Assembly (NCBI RefSeq): GCF_006337165.1 | Contig: NZ_CP040896.1 | Location: 682,001-746,000 of the forward strand | Direction of reading: 5' to 3' | From: Hymenobacter jejuensis | GTDB lineage: Bacteria > Bacteroidota > Bacteroidia > Cytophagales > Hymenobacteraceae | Length of the DNA stretch: 64,000 nucleotides | In this document: positions 44,694 to 53,037 of the stretch, one piece after another | Position numbering within the stretch: the first letter of the stretch is position 1 | Layout: every line of letters starts with the position of its first letter | Notes under the pieces: generated by a model | What the model saw: the letters and a program-made list of their open reading frames with translations, nothing else | Databases searched by the model: none | Told to the model about the DNA's origin: nothing | Program-made: the position numbers and the translations under genes

Positions 44694-44704
44694 CTGATAA
44701 TCAG
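44694..44704. repeat. Dispersed AT-rich motif, divergent but symmetric
   Basis: CTGATAATCAG between ftsI and murE. It differs from the core at both ends but the changes keep the inverted symmetry. Confidence 0.4.
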
Positions 44705-44722
44705 TTCTTTACAAAACAATTA

Positions 44723-47029
44723 CTATGCCTTGGCTTTGGGCTTTTGCACCATGCGCGGCGTTTGCTGCGTGACCTGTTTCGGCGAGGCTGGTTTGGTCTT
44801 CGGGGCCGAGTCAGTTTCAGCCGGGGTAGTGTTCAAAAGGCCAGCGCCCACCAGCGTTGCGGGCCGAGGAGCGGGCCCCAGTACGGGAGTAGCAATGGTA
44901 GGCAGCGCCCCGATGGGTTGCAGTTCCAGCACTACGCCGGCCCCGCGCTGCAAGGGCATGCCCGCAGCCAGCGATTGCCGCCGTACGCGACCGGTGCCAA
45001 TGGCTTTTACGCGCAAACCCCGGTTTTCAAGCAGAAACAGCGCATCGCGCAGCGTCATGCCGGTTACGTCGGGCACTCGATTTCGGCGCACCGGATTTAC
45101 TTGCCAAGCCAACGCTTGCGTTCCCGAATCGACGGCTGTGCGCACCCACTCCTCGCCTTCAGCCTTCGAGTGGTTGCTGACGCCCAGCTTCTGACACACC
45201 AAAGTCAGTTCGTCCTGCATGCCGGCTTTCACAAAGGGCACCTGCGACTTGTTGACTGGTGCACGGGCCAGCAACGGCCGTTGGCTGGCGGCATCGCGGG
45301 CCATGGCCTTATCGGCAACTTCGCGGAAAATAGGAGCGGATACTTGGGCACCCGACCAGTTGCCGCCCTTGGGCGAGTCGACGACCACAATGCAGCTGTA
45401 CTTGGGCTTGTCGGCAGGGAAATAGCCGCAAAAGCTGGTCGAGTAGGTTTTGGTATACTGACCGTTCTTGAATTTCCAGGCCGTACCGGTTTTGCCGGCG
45501 ATCGTGAAGTCCGGGGTGCGGATGGCACGGGCGGTACCTTCCAGCACTACGCCTTCGAGCATCGAGCGCAGTTTGGTCAGGGTTTCGTCGGAGCAGATTT
45601 TCGGAATCAGCACGCGGGGCTCATAATGCTCCAGCACTTTGTCGTCCTGCTTGATTTCCTTCACAATCATAGGTTGCACCTTCACGCCGTTGTTGGCGAT
45701 CGAATTATAGAAAGCCAGCGTCTGCAACGGAGCTAGTTTCAGCTCGTAGCCGATGCACATAGTCGAGAGCGACGTGCGGCTCCAGGAACGATCGGTCGGG
45801 TCTTTCACGTAGGGTCTCGCTTCGCCCGACATCTGGAAGCCCAGCGGCTTATCGAGCCCGAACTTCTTCAGATACTCGGCGTAGCGTTCGGGCTTCTTAT
45901 TGAACTCGCGATCGATGAGCACGGCCACCCCGATGTTGGAGGAGTTTTCAATGACTTGCTTCACCGAAAGTCGGCCGTAGCCGTGCGTATCCGTCTTGAC
46001 TGCCCCACCGATGTACATACGGCCGTTGCCGGTATTTACGGTGTCATCGAGCTCGATATCAGGGTTTTCTTCAAACAGGGCCATCATCGAGGCCAGTTTA
46101 AACGTGGAGCCCGGTTCGGTGCGGCCTTGGTCGGCGATGGCGTAGTTGTAATCCTCGCGATACACGCCTTCGGCCACTTTGCCCAGATTGGCGATGGCTT
46201 TGATTTCGCCGGTTTGTACTTCCATCAAAATCACGCAGCCGTATTGGGCATTGTTCGCCACAAGTGACTTATACAGAGCGTTTTCTGCAACGTCCTGCAG
46301 GTTAATATCGAGTGTAGTTTTGATGTCGTAGCCCGGCAGCGGCTTCACTTCTGAGCCGTCGTACAGCGGTTTGTTGCCGCCGGGCAGGCGCTCAAACAAG
46401 GCCTCGCCGTCTTTGCCGGCCAAGTCGCGGTTGTAAGTAAATTCTAAACCCGCACCGTTTTTGTCTTCGTTCACAAAGCCAATCGTGCGCTGTGCCAGGC
46501 CGCCAAATGGGCGGAAACGTTTGTCGACTTTTTCGAAAATGACGCCGCCCTTGTTTTTGCCGGCCCGGAAGATGGGCCACTGAGCTATCTGCTTCTTTTC
46601 CTGGAAGTTAATCTGCCGCGAGTTGAGCCGCAGGTAACGCACGGCCGGATCCTTAGAGCGTTTGGCGTTTACCAATCGGCGGCGGTATTCCTGGGGCGAG
46701 CGGTCGCCGAAAAAGCGTGACAGCAGCAACGACAACGAATCGACGCCGTGGGTAAACACCTTTTCCTCGACTACGGTTGGGTCCCAGGCAACGCGGTAAA
46801 ATGGCAGCGACGTGGCCATAATGCTGCCGTTGTCGGAGAGAATGGTGCCGCGGGTAGCAAACACCGGTTGGTACACGATGCGACGCTCCTGCTCCAGGGC
46901 GCGCCACTTTTCGCCTTCCTTAAACTGAATGCGTGACACCTTCCAAACGATGGCACACGAAAACAGGCAGACGCCCAAAAACGCCAGCCGTACGCGGGTA
47001 ACGATTGATTTTTTAACGCTTCCTTTCAT
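44723..47029 (-). CDS. ftsI: Septal transpeptidase FtsI (PBP3) with PASTA domain
   Basis: A 768-residue penicillin-binding protein with one N-terminal helix (LAFLGVCLFSCAIVWKV). EPGSTFKLASMMAL carries the active-site serine, ENSSNIGVAVL the SxN motif and AGKTGTAWKF the KTG motif. The C-terminal 200 residues include a PASTA domain (RVPDVTGMTLRDALFLLENRGLRV cut here as PDVTGMTLRDALFLL) and a proline/alanine-rich tail. PASTA domains on FtsI-type proteins are usual in Bacteroidota. It overlaps the ftsL-like gene by 17 bases. Confidence 0.95.
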   Translation of the reverse strand: MKGSVKKSIVTRVRLAFLGVCLFSCAIVWKVSRIQFKEGEKWRALEQERRIVYQPVFATRGTILSDNGSIMATSLPFYRVAWDPTVVEEKVFTHGVDSLSLLLSRFFGDRSPQEYRRRLVNAKRSKDPAVRYLRLNSRQINFQEKKQIAQWPIFRAGKNKGGVIFEKVDKRFRPFGGLAQRTIGFVNEDKNGAGLEFTYNRDLAGKDGEALFERLPGGNKPLYDGSEVKPLPGYDIKTTLDINLQDVAENALYKSLVANNAQYGCVILMEVQTGEIKAIANLGKVAEGVYREDYNYAIADQGRTEPGSTFKLASMMALFEENPDIELDDTVNTGNGRMYIGGAVKTDTHGYGRLSVKQVIENSSNIGVAVLIDREFNKKPERYAEYLKKFGLDKPLGFQMSGEARPYVKDPTDRSWSRTSLSTMCIGYELKLAPLQTLAFYNSIANNGVKVQPMIVKEIKQDDKVLEHYEPRVLIPKICSDETLTKLRSMLEGVVLEGTARAIRTPDFTIAGKTGTAWKFKNGQYTKTYSTSFCGYFPADKPKYSCIVVVDSPKGGNWSGAQVSAPIFREVADKAMARDAASQRPLLARAPVNKSQVPFVKAGMQDELTLVCQKLGVSNHSKAEGEEWVRTAVDSGTQALAWQVNPVRRNRVPDVTGMTLRDALFLLENRGLRVKAIGTGRVRRQSLAAGMPLQRGAGVVLELQPIGALPTIATPVLGPAPRPATLVGAGLLNTTPAETDSAPKTKPASPKQVTQQTPRMVQKPKAKA

Positions 47030-47777
47030 GGCCGCGCTTTGCTGAATGAGTAGAAGGATTCAGAGTCATGGGTTTACGCCGTGGTGCTGCGGGTTTGGCA
47101 GCGGCAGGCGTTTCTAATGTGGCCGGATCGCCAATAGGCGGCGCTTCGGGTGCTTCGCCTTCTTCCAGCGTTTCGGGCGCCGCCGAGGCGGCTACCGAAT
47201 CGGCTTTGGCACGAGCGGCCTGAGCAGCAACCGAGTCGGCGGTCAGCAACGGAACCCGGTCTAGAGCGGCTTCGTCGAGGCGACCGGCGGGTACGGAAAT
47301 GTGAAAGGGCGGCGACGAGCTTTCTACCAAGCCATACGAAGCCACTTTGCGCGCCACTTCGCTTTGCTTGCTGGCCTCCATGTAGTCCGATTTCAGAGTG
47401 GTGTAATCGGCGCGCAAGTCTTCGGTTTCCAGCTTAAGCTTCTGGATGTTGCGGTTCATGCGGTACGCGTAGTGCGTATTGCCAATGTAGACGAGCACCA
47501 AAAACATGATGAACAGCACGTGCGGCAGGTAGCGAACCGGCAGGCCATCGCGAAACAAGCCGTCCATGCTGGTGAGCCGCTCGAGCAGCGTAAATACGCT
47601 CCAGTTGCTGCGCGGCCTTTGGGGGCGGGGCGCACGGGGCATTTCGGGCTCCGGTTCGGATGTGGGCTCGGGCTCGGGCTCCGGCAGACGCACCGGCTCT
47701 GGCTCAGGGGCAACCACTGCCCGGGGCACATTGGCCCGGGGCGTTGCGGTTGGAGGCTTGATGGTGTTGATGGCCAT
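47013..47777 (-). CDS. FtsL-like division protein with long disordered ends
   Basis: A 254-residue single-pass protein. Residues 20-60 are an acidic proline repeat (PEPEPVRLPEPEPEP), then one helix (YLPHVLFIMFLVLVYIG) and a periplasmic coiled coil (RNIQKLKLETEDLRADYTTL). The tail after residue 180 is alanine-, proline- and lysine-rich. Topology and position between rsmH and ftsI identify it as the FtsL equivalent, although both low-complexity ends are far longer than the 100-120 residues of classic FtsL. Confidence 0.8.
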   Translation of the reverse strand: MAINTIKPPTATPRANVPRAVVAPEPEPVRLPEPEPEPTSEPEPEMPRAPRPQRPRSNWSVFTLLERLTSMDGLFRDGLPVRYLPHVLFIMFLVLVYIGNTHYAYRMNRNIQKLKLETEDLRADYTTLKSDYMEASKQSEVARKVASYGLVESSSPPFHISVPAGRLDEAALDRVPLLTADSVAAQAARAKADSVAASAAPETLEEGEAPEAPPIGDPATLETPAAAKPAAPRRKPMTLNPSTHSAKRGHERKR

Positions 47778-47922
47778 TTCGTCGAATCCGGAATTAAGAG
47801 TTCTGAATTAGAAGCTGGTCGACAATTTCCTCGGGAGCCACGCCAATGAAGCATTGCAGCTTTACTACAACGTTTTCATTATCAATGAGATATATTTTAA
47901 GATTATAAATCATAATCCAGAG

Positions 47923-48864
47923 TCAAAAGTCAGATTTAAAGGAGCTGCGCACAGCTACCCGCAACTTAGCGCTCCGTGCGCGGCTGTTGATGGCAATTTC
48001 TTCGGCCGAGGCCTCCACCGGTTTGCGCGTGAGCACGTCGAAGGGCCGGTGCTGATGTCCGAAAAGGTCTTTTTCGACTTCGCCGAAAAACTTGCCCTTG
48101 GCCATGAAGTTTTTCACCAACCGGTCTTCCAGCGAGTGATAGGACATGACCACGAGCCGACCGCCGGGGCGCAGTACCTGAGCGGTTTGCAGCAGCATTT
48201 CCTGCAAAGCGCTCATTTCGTCGTTTACCTCAATGCGCAGAGCCTGAAATACTTGCGCGAGGTACTTATTTTCTTTGCCGCGCGGCGTGCAGCTGGCAAT
48301 CGCTTTTTTCAGATCACCGATGGTCCGGATGGCTTGGGCGCGCCGGGCTGAAACTACCGTTTGGGCCAGGGTGCGGGCATTCGTCACTTCGCCGTACATG
48401 CCGAAGATGCGGTGCAGCTCGGCTTCCGAATAGTCAGCGACTACGTCGGCAGCCGTGCGCTCGCCTTCAGGGTCCATGCGCATGTCCAAGGGCCCGTCGA
48501 AGCGGGTGCTAAACCCGCGCTCGGCCGTGTCGAATTGGTGCGACGACACGCCCAAATCGGCCAGTAGGCCATCGACGGGCAAGGCGTTGCGCTCGGCCAG
48601 CTCTTGGTGCAAGTCCCGGAAGTTGGCTCTGATAAACGTAAACTGTGGCTGGGCCAGCTTAGCGGCTTCTTGCTCGGCGTCGGCATCTTGGTCGAAGCTG
48701 TAAAGATGGCCCGTCGTGAGGCGCTCCAGCATCCGGGCCGAGTGGCCGCCGCCGCCGAACGTTACATCTACATAACGGCCGTCGGGGCGCAAATCGAGCG
48801 CATCGAGGCACTCCGCGAGCATCACGGGCCGATGGTAGGCCGTATCGTTGTGGAACGTGCTCAT
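47923..48864 (-). CDS. rsmH: 16S rRNA m4C1402 methyltransferase
   Basis: A 313-residue SAM-dependent enzyme. HRPVMLAECLDAL at the start, VDVTFGGGGHSARML binds SAM, LLADLGVSSHQFD follows and RMDPEGERTAADVV lies in the inserted domain. YHSLEDRLVKNF is the C-terminal family signature. It overlaps mraZ by four bases. A 145-base gap, holding only a weak copy of the AT-rich motif near 47889, separates it from the FtsL-like gene. Confidence 0.96.
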   Translation of the reverse strand: MSTFHNDTAYHRPVMLAECLDALDLRPDGRYVDVTFGGGGHSARMLERLTTGHLYSFDQDADAEQEAAKLAQPQFTFIRANFRDLHQELAERNALPVDGLLADLGVSSHQFDTAERGFSTRFDGPLDMRMDPEGERTAADVVADYSEAELHRIFGMYGEVTNARTLAQTVVSARRAQAIRTIGDLKKAIASCTPRGKENKYLAQVFQALRIEVNDEMSALQEMLLQTAQVLRPGGRLVVMSYHSLEDRLVKNFMAKGKFFGEVEKDLFGHQHRPFDVLTRKPVEASAEEIAINSRARSAKLRVAVRSSFKSDF

Positions 48865-49334
48865 GCGGCAAGTGGGCCGACCGGCGGCGTTTCGTTGGTC
48901 AGGAATTTTTGCGCCAGCTTCGAGAAGCTCTGCTGATCTTTGATCAGGAATTCTTCGTAGCGCTCCGGATCCCAGATTTCGCAGCGGTTGCCCAATCCCA
49001 CAATGATGGCTTCCTTCTCGATACCCGAATAGCGTAGCATTGTGCGCGGCAGCATAAAGCGCCCGATGTTGTCGAGTTCGACTTCCGTCATACCGCGGAA
49101 GAAATTGCGCTGAAACTGACGGTACTCCTCGTTGAACTCATCGAGCGCCATCACCTTATCGTGAATCACGCGCCACGCCGCCCGCGGGTAGAGCACCAGA
49201 CACGGCTCAAAACCGCGCACCAGTACGAGTTGGCTCCCCGACGATTCGGGCAAATTAGCCTTGACTTTGGCGGGCAGCACCAAGCGCCCTTTCGGGTCAA
49301 GCTTGCACTCATATTCGCCAGAGAGAAGGTTCAT
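48861..49334 (-). CDS. mraZ: Transcriptional regulator MraZ
   Basis: A 157-residue protein with two SpoVT/AbrB-like halves: GEYECKLDPKGRLVLPAKVK at the start and DNIGRFMLPRTMLRYSGI in the second half. MraZ assembles into rings and binds three short direct repeats in its own promoter to control the dcw cluster. Three TGGT repeats at exact 10-base spacing lie upstream (49397-49420). It is the first gene of the cluster. Confidence 0.94.
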   Translation of the reverse strand: MNLLSGEYECKLDPKGRLVLPAKVKANLPESSGSQLVLVRGFEPCLVLYPRAAWRVIHDKVMALDEFNEEYRQFQRNFFRGMTEVELDNIGRFMLPRTMLRYSGIEKEAIIVGLGNRCEIWDPERYEEFLIKDQQSFSKLAQKFLTNETPPVGPLAA

Positions 49335-49367
49335 AATTGCTGATTGGAATCAGAAAAGGGATAATAG

Positions 49368-49375
49368 CAAAAGTA
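49368..49375 (-). promoter_or_regulatory. -7 element of the mraZ (dcw) promoter
   Basis: On the minus strand this reads TACTTTTG, an exact TAnnTTTG match, 34 bases before the mraZ start. TTG at 49397-49395 gives a partial -33 box at 19-base spacing. Confidence 0.65.
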
Positions 49376-49396
49376 CGCAATGCCCCTCAAAAGGCA

Positions 49397-49420
49397 ACCA
49401 CGATTTACCATTTTCTACCA
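49397..49420 (-). promoter_or_regulatory. Candidate MraZ-binding repeats
   Basis: On the minus strand TGGT occurs at 49420-49417, 49410-49407 and 49400-49397, exactly ten bases apart. Two of the three have the longer form GTGGT. MraZ boxes in other bacteria are three GTGG- or TGGG-type repeats at about this spacing. The block sits at and just upstream of the -33 box. Confidence 0.6.
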
Positions 49421-49619
49421 CTACGTAAAACATCGTTTTTAGACTATTAGAAGCGGTTTTTTGCCATGGTTATATACAAGCGAGGTAAAAAGCGGGGAAC
49501 TCCGGAACGGGTTTTGCCAAAATGTCAGGCTTGAGTTTTACCGTTAAAATGAAATTTCGATAGCTGAATTCTGCACTTGTGCACACCCCATTTTGCGCGG
49601 AGTAGTGGCAACTGTTGCG

Positions 49620-49627
49620 TACTTTTG
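49620..49627 (+). promoter_or_regulatory. -7 element of the copper-type operon
   Basis: TACTTTTG, an exact TAnnTTTG match, five bases before the GTG at 49633. TTTG at 49592-49595 is a possible -33 box at a long 24-base spacing. Confidence 0.6.
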
Positions 49628-49632
49628 TACTC

Positions 49633-50088
49633 GTGAAACGCCCCTTGTCTCATCGGCTCTTCAGTGCTATGCTGGCCCTGCTGGTACTCGCCTCTTCGGT
49701 GGGCCTGACGGTGCTGCAGCACACCTGCCGGGAAAGCGGTCGGAGCACGGCGTCGGTGGTTTTTAGTACGCCTCACCACCGTTGTCCGTCGCCTATGTCG
49801 GTGGCAAGCGCGGGTCACACTTCTGCCCCACACAAGGCACAACTCAAAGGCGCGTGCTGCGATTTCAGCACCCATTTCCACAAGCTGGATTCGTCCTCAC
49901 CGCAGTTGGCTTGGGTGAAATCGCTGGTGCCCGATTGGGTGGCGGTGCCGCTGCCGGCCACTTGCTGGCCTGCGCTACCGCCGGCCGCAGTTGTAGCGCA
50001 AGCCACGCGCTGGTACGCCGCCGATAGTTCGCCCCCGCCCCGCGCCGGCCGTTTGTTGCTGGCATTTGTTTGCACGCTCGTCGTCTAG
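49633..50088 (+). CDS. HYC_CC_PP-like small exported protein
   Basis: A 151-residue protein starting at GTG (VKRPLSHRLFSAML), with one hydrophobic N-terminal segment (AMLALLVLASSVGLTVL). QHTCRES, a histidine/cysteine stretch (TPHHRCPSP), ACCDFSTHFHK and a late proline run (SSPPPRAG) match the pattern for which the HYC_CC_PP family is named. An internal ATG at 49669 is a less complete start. It is the first gene of a unit with a TonB-dependent receptor and an HMA-domain protein, which suggests copper or another soft metal. Confidence 0.7.
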   Translation: MKRPLSHRLFSAMLALLVLASSVGLTVLQHTCRESGRSTASVVFSTPHHRCPSPMSVASAGHTSAPHKAQLKGACCDFSTHFHKLDSSSPQLAWVKSLVPDWVAVPLPATCWPALPPAAVVAQATRWYAADSSPPPRAGRLLLAFVCTLVV

Positions 50089-50180
50089 GCTTTTCGATTT
50101 GCGGCTTTGCCGCCTGAAGAGTGGTCCGGTGTGGTCCGGCCATTTCTTTTCCGAACGAAAAAGCTTAACTTCTTGACGAC

Positions 50181-52475
50181 ATGAATAGTATCACAGGGCC
50201 CCTGTTGTTGACGCTCGGTTTACTGCTGAGCAGCACGGCAGCGACTTTGGCTCAATCCGATGCCGTTGCGCCGCTCCGCGGGCAGGTTACGGATGCGGCT
50301 GCGGCCACCGCTTTGCCAGGCGCTACCGTGCGCTGGCGCGGCACTTCTACCGACGCCGCTTCCACGGACAACACGGGAGTATTCAGTTTGGCCCGCCCAG
50401 CACATAACGAATACAACCAACTCATTATCAACTATTTAGGCTATAAAGCCGATACTATAGCCATTCCCGCTGGCAGCAGCGCCTTTGTGCGCATTGCGTT
50501 GCGGCGGGCCACGGAGCTGGGCGAGGTAAAGGTCGAAGGCAGAGCAGTGGCCTATTCTGCGCTTACGCCCACCAACTCGCAAATGATTACCAGCCGCGAT
50601 TTGACCAAATCAGCGTGCTGTAACCTGGCCGAAAGCTTCGAAACAAATGCCTCCGTGGAAGTTTCCACGACCGATGCCGTTTCGGGGGCCAAGCAGATTC
50701 AGCTGCTGGGCCTGGATGGGGCTTACTCGCTGCTTACCGTAGACAACCTGCCGGCCTTGCGCGGGCTTTCGACGCCTTATCGCCTAAGCTATTTGTCGGG
50801 CACCTGGATCGAGAGCATCGACATTATCAAAGGCATGGGTTCGGTGGTGAACGGCTACGAAAGCATTTCGGGCCAAGTAAACGTGCGGCTGAAAGAGCCC
50901 GAGAAAACCGACCGGCTGCTGCTGAATGCTTACGGCAACGACCTCGGCAAATTCGATCTTAACCTGAACGCCTCGACCCAGCTGACGTCGAAGCTGAGCA
51001 CCGTGCTTATGCTTCACTCCGACCACTTGGGTCGCCGCGTCGATCGTAATAAGGATGGCTTTCTGGACCTGCCGCTCGCCACGCAGTACAATGCGTTTAA
51101 CAAGTGGAAATACAAGTCTGACAAAGGCATTGTGAGCGAAGTGGGCTTGGGCGCGTTGCGCGAAACGCGTCAGGGAGGGCAAGTTGATTTTCGGCCCGAC
51201 GCACCTTCCGGTTACTACGGTACTACGCTCACTACCGATCGCTACACGGGCTATTCGAAGACGTCGTACACGTGGCCGGGCCGCCCCTACCAGAGCCTGG
51301 GTTTGCTGCTTTCGGGCACAAACTACGCATTTGACTCAAAGTACGGCCTGCGCACCTACAACGGCTCGCAACGCACGGGCTTGGCTACCTTGCTGTTTCA
51401 GAGCGTGTTGGGCACTACGGCGCATACCTACCGCGTGGGCCTGAACTACCTGCACGACGACTACCGCGAGCTGTACCGCACGGGCTTTATCTACTCTACC
51501 GAAACCGACGCGGAGCGCTTCCGGCGCGAACACCGCAACCGGTTGGAGCGGGTGCCCGGCGCCTTCGCCGAGTATACGTACCAAAACACTCGTAATCTGA
51601 CCGTTGTGACTGGCCTGCGGCTCGATCGACATAACCTGTACGGATGGTTCCTGACGCCGCGTTTGAACGTGAAATACGACGTCCGGCCAAACACGATTTT
51701 GCGCGTGGCGGCGGGCAGTGGCTTTCGCACAGCGAACCCACTGGCCGAAAACAGCGGCATGCTGGTCAGCTCACGTGAGTTCGTAATCAACCCCGACCTG
51801 CGGCCCGAAAAGGCTTGGAATCTGGGTGGCAGCTTCACGCAATATTTCACGGTAGCCGGCCGGCAGGCCACCGTGGTGGCTGATTACTACCACACGGAGT
51901 TTCAGAATCAGATTGTAGCCGACCCGTACACGTCGAGCTCCCTCCTGGTCATTGGCAACCTCGAACCTGGTGGGCGCTCGTTTTCGCGCAGCTTCCAAAC
52001 CGAGGTGCAGGTAGAACCCGTGAAAGGACTACAAGCCAAGGCCGCTTACAAATACCTCGACGTGCGCACTACCTACGAAGGCCAGCTGCTGCCCAAGCCC
52101 CTTACAGCACCGCATCGGGTGTTTGCGAACCTGGGCTATGCTTCTGCCTTCGACAAGTGGCGCGCCGACCTGACCATGCAGTGGTACGGGCAACGCCCGC
52201 TGGCGCATACGCCCGGTGGCTTAGGCCATCAGCACGGCACCGGCGATGCTACACTGCCCAACGCACCGCGTTACGCCTTATTCAACGCTCAGATTACCAG
52301 AGCTTTCAAGCGCTTTGAAGTGTATGCCGGCGTTGAAAACCTAACGGATTATCGGCAGCGCAACCCCATTGCGGGGGCGTATGCACCGTTTGGACCGAAC
52401 TTCGACGCTGCTATGGTTTGGGGACCAACCTATGGCCGCCTGACCTACGGCGGATTGCGCTTTAAAATCGAGTAA
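50181..52475 (+). CDS. TonB-dependent receptor, probably metal-related
   Basis: A 764-residue outer-membrane transporter with signal peptide (LLLTLGLLLSSTAATLAQ). Residues 30-115 are a carboxypeptidase-regulatory-like domain (GQVTDAAAATALPGATVRW), 120-240 the plug (SACCNLAESFETN, IQLLGLDGAYSLLTVDNLP, VVNGYESISGQVNV), and the rest a 22-strand-type barrel ending in GGLRFKIE with the aromatic-terminal region usual for Bam substrates. The double cysteine in the plug is unusual and could touch metal. Neighbours on both sides are small cysteine proteins, which favours copper uptake. The substrate is not proven. Confidence 0.9.
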   Translation: MNSITGPLLLTLGLLLSSTAATLAQSDAVAPLRGQVTDAAAATALPGATVRWRGTSTDAASTDNTGVFSLARPAHNEYNQLIINYLGYKADTIAIPAGSSAFVRIALRRATELGEVKVEGRAVAYSALTPTNSQMITSRDLTKSACCNLAESFETNASVEVSTTDAVSGAKQIQLLGLDGAYSLLTVDNLPALRGLSTPYRLSYLSGTWIESIDIIKGMGSVVNGYESISGQVNVRLKEPEKTDRLLLNAYGNDLGKFDLNLNASTQLTSKLSTVLMLHSDHLGRRVDRNKDGFLDLPLATQYNAFNKWKYKSDKGIVSEVGLGALRETRQGGQVDFRPDAPSGYYGTTLTTDRYTGYSKTSYTWPGRPYQSLGLLLSGTNYAFDSKYGLRTYNGSQRTGLATLLFQSVLGTTAHTYRVGLNYLHDDYRELYRTGFIYSTETDAERFRREHRNRLERVPGAFAEYTYQNTRNLTVVTGLRLDRHNLYGWFLTPRLNVKYDVRPNTILRVAAGSGFRTANPLAENSGMLVSSREFVINPDLRPEKAWNLGGSFTQYFTVAGRQATVVADYYHTEFQNQIVADPYTSSSLLVIGNLEPGGRSFSRSFQTEVQVEPVKGLQAKAAYKYLDVRTTYEGQLLPKPLTAPHRVFANLGYASAFDKWRADLTMQWYGQRPLAHTPGGLGHQHGTGDATLPNAPRYALFNAQITRAFKRFEVYAGVENLTDYRQRNPIAGAYAPFGPNFDAAMVWGPTYGRLTYGGLRFKIE

Positions 52476-52572
52476 GCGCGGGATCTGCTTTCGGCAAACT
52501 CTTTGTTTAAGCATTGCCCGACTTGCTGCGGCAACGCCCGATTATTTGTAACACATTCATTGTCAGATTAAT

Positions 52573-52947
52573 ATGAAAACCTTTAAATCTTTCATCGTTG
52601 CGTTTCTGATGCTGGTCGTGGCACCGGCTTCGTTTGCCCAAACTGCAAAAGCCAAAGGCGCTTCTGAGCAGTTTCAGATGAAAACCTCGGCCGTGTGCGA
52701 CATGTGCAAGGCGCGCCTCGAAAAGGCGATGGCTTACGAAAAAGGCGTGCAGGAGGCCAATCTTGATGTTCCCAGCAAAGTCCTGACCGTTACGTATCGC
52801 CCCGACAAAACCAACTCCGACGCCCTGCGCGCCGCCGTGCAGCGCACTGGCTACGATGCCGACGACAAACCAGCCGATGCCCGCGCCTACAACCGCCTCC
52901 CCGACTGCTGCAAGAAAACCAACAACGTGCACACCGACGCGCACTAA
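52573..52947 (+). CDS. Exported heavy-metal-associated (HMA) domain protein
   Basis: A 124-residue protein with a signal peptide (FIVAFLMLVVAPASFAQ). The mature domain is ferredoxin-like: TSAVCDMCKARLEKAM holds the CxxC metal pair, ANLDVPSKVLTVTYRP the following strands and AVQRTGYDADD the last helix. A CCKK near the C-terminus and terminal histidines add possible ligands. As a periplasmic copper chaperone it would receive metal entering through the adjacent receptor. A perfect terminator follows. Confidence 0.88.
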   Translation: MKTFKSFIVAFLMLVVAPASFAQTAKAKGASEQFQMKTSAVCDMCKARLEKAMAYEKGVQEANLDVPSKVLTVTYRPDKTNSDALRAAVQRTGYDADDKPADARAYNRLPDCCKKTNNVHTDAH

Positions 52948-52967
52948 GCCACAATTGTAGCTGCACA

Positions 52968-53016
52968 AATTGCAAAAAGGCCCGGAATTCACTGAATTCC
53001 GGGCCTTTTTGCAATT
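52968..53016. terminator. Perfect 23-bp bidirectional terminator
   Basis: 52968-52990 is the exact reverse complement of 52994-53016 around a three-base loop. It lies between the convergent HMA gene and the hypothetical gene ending at 53038. Confidence 0.85.
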
Positions 53017-53018
53017 AT

Positions 53019-53029
53019 CTCATAATCAA
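53019..53029. repeat. Dispersed AT-rich motif, divergent copy
   Basis: CTCATAATCAA with the typical flank GCACTTACTTA, directly between the terminator stem and the stop codon at 53038. Confidence 0.4.
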
Positions 53030-53037
53030 GCACTTAC

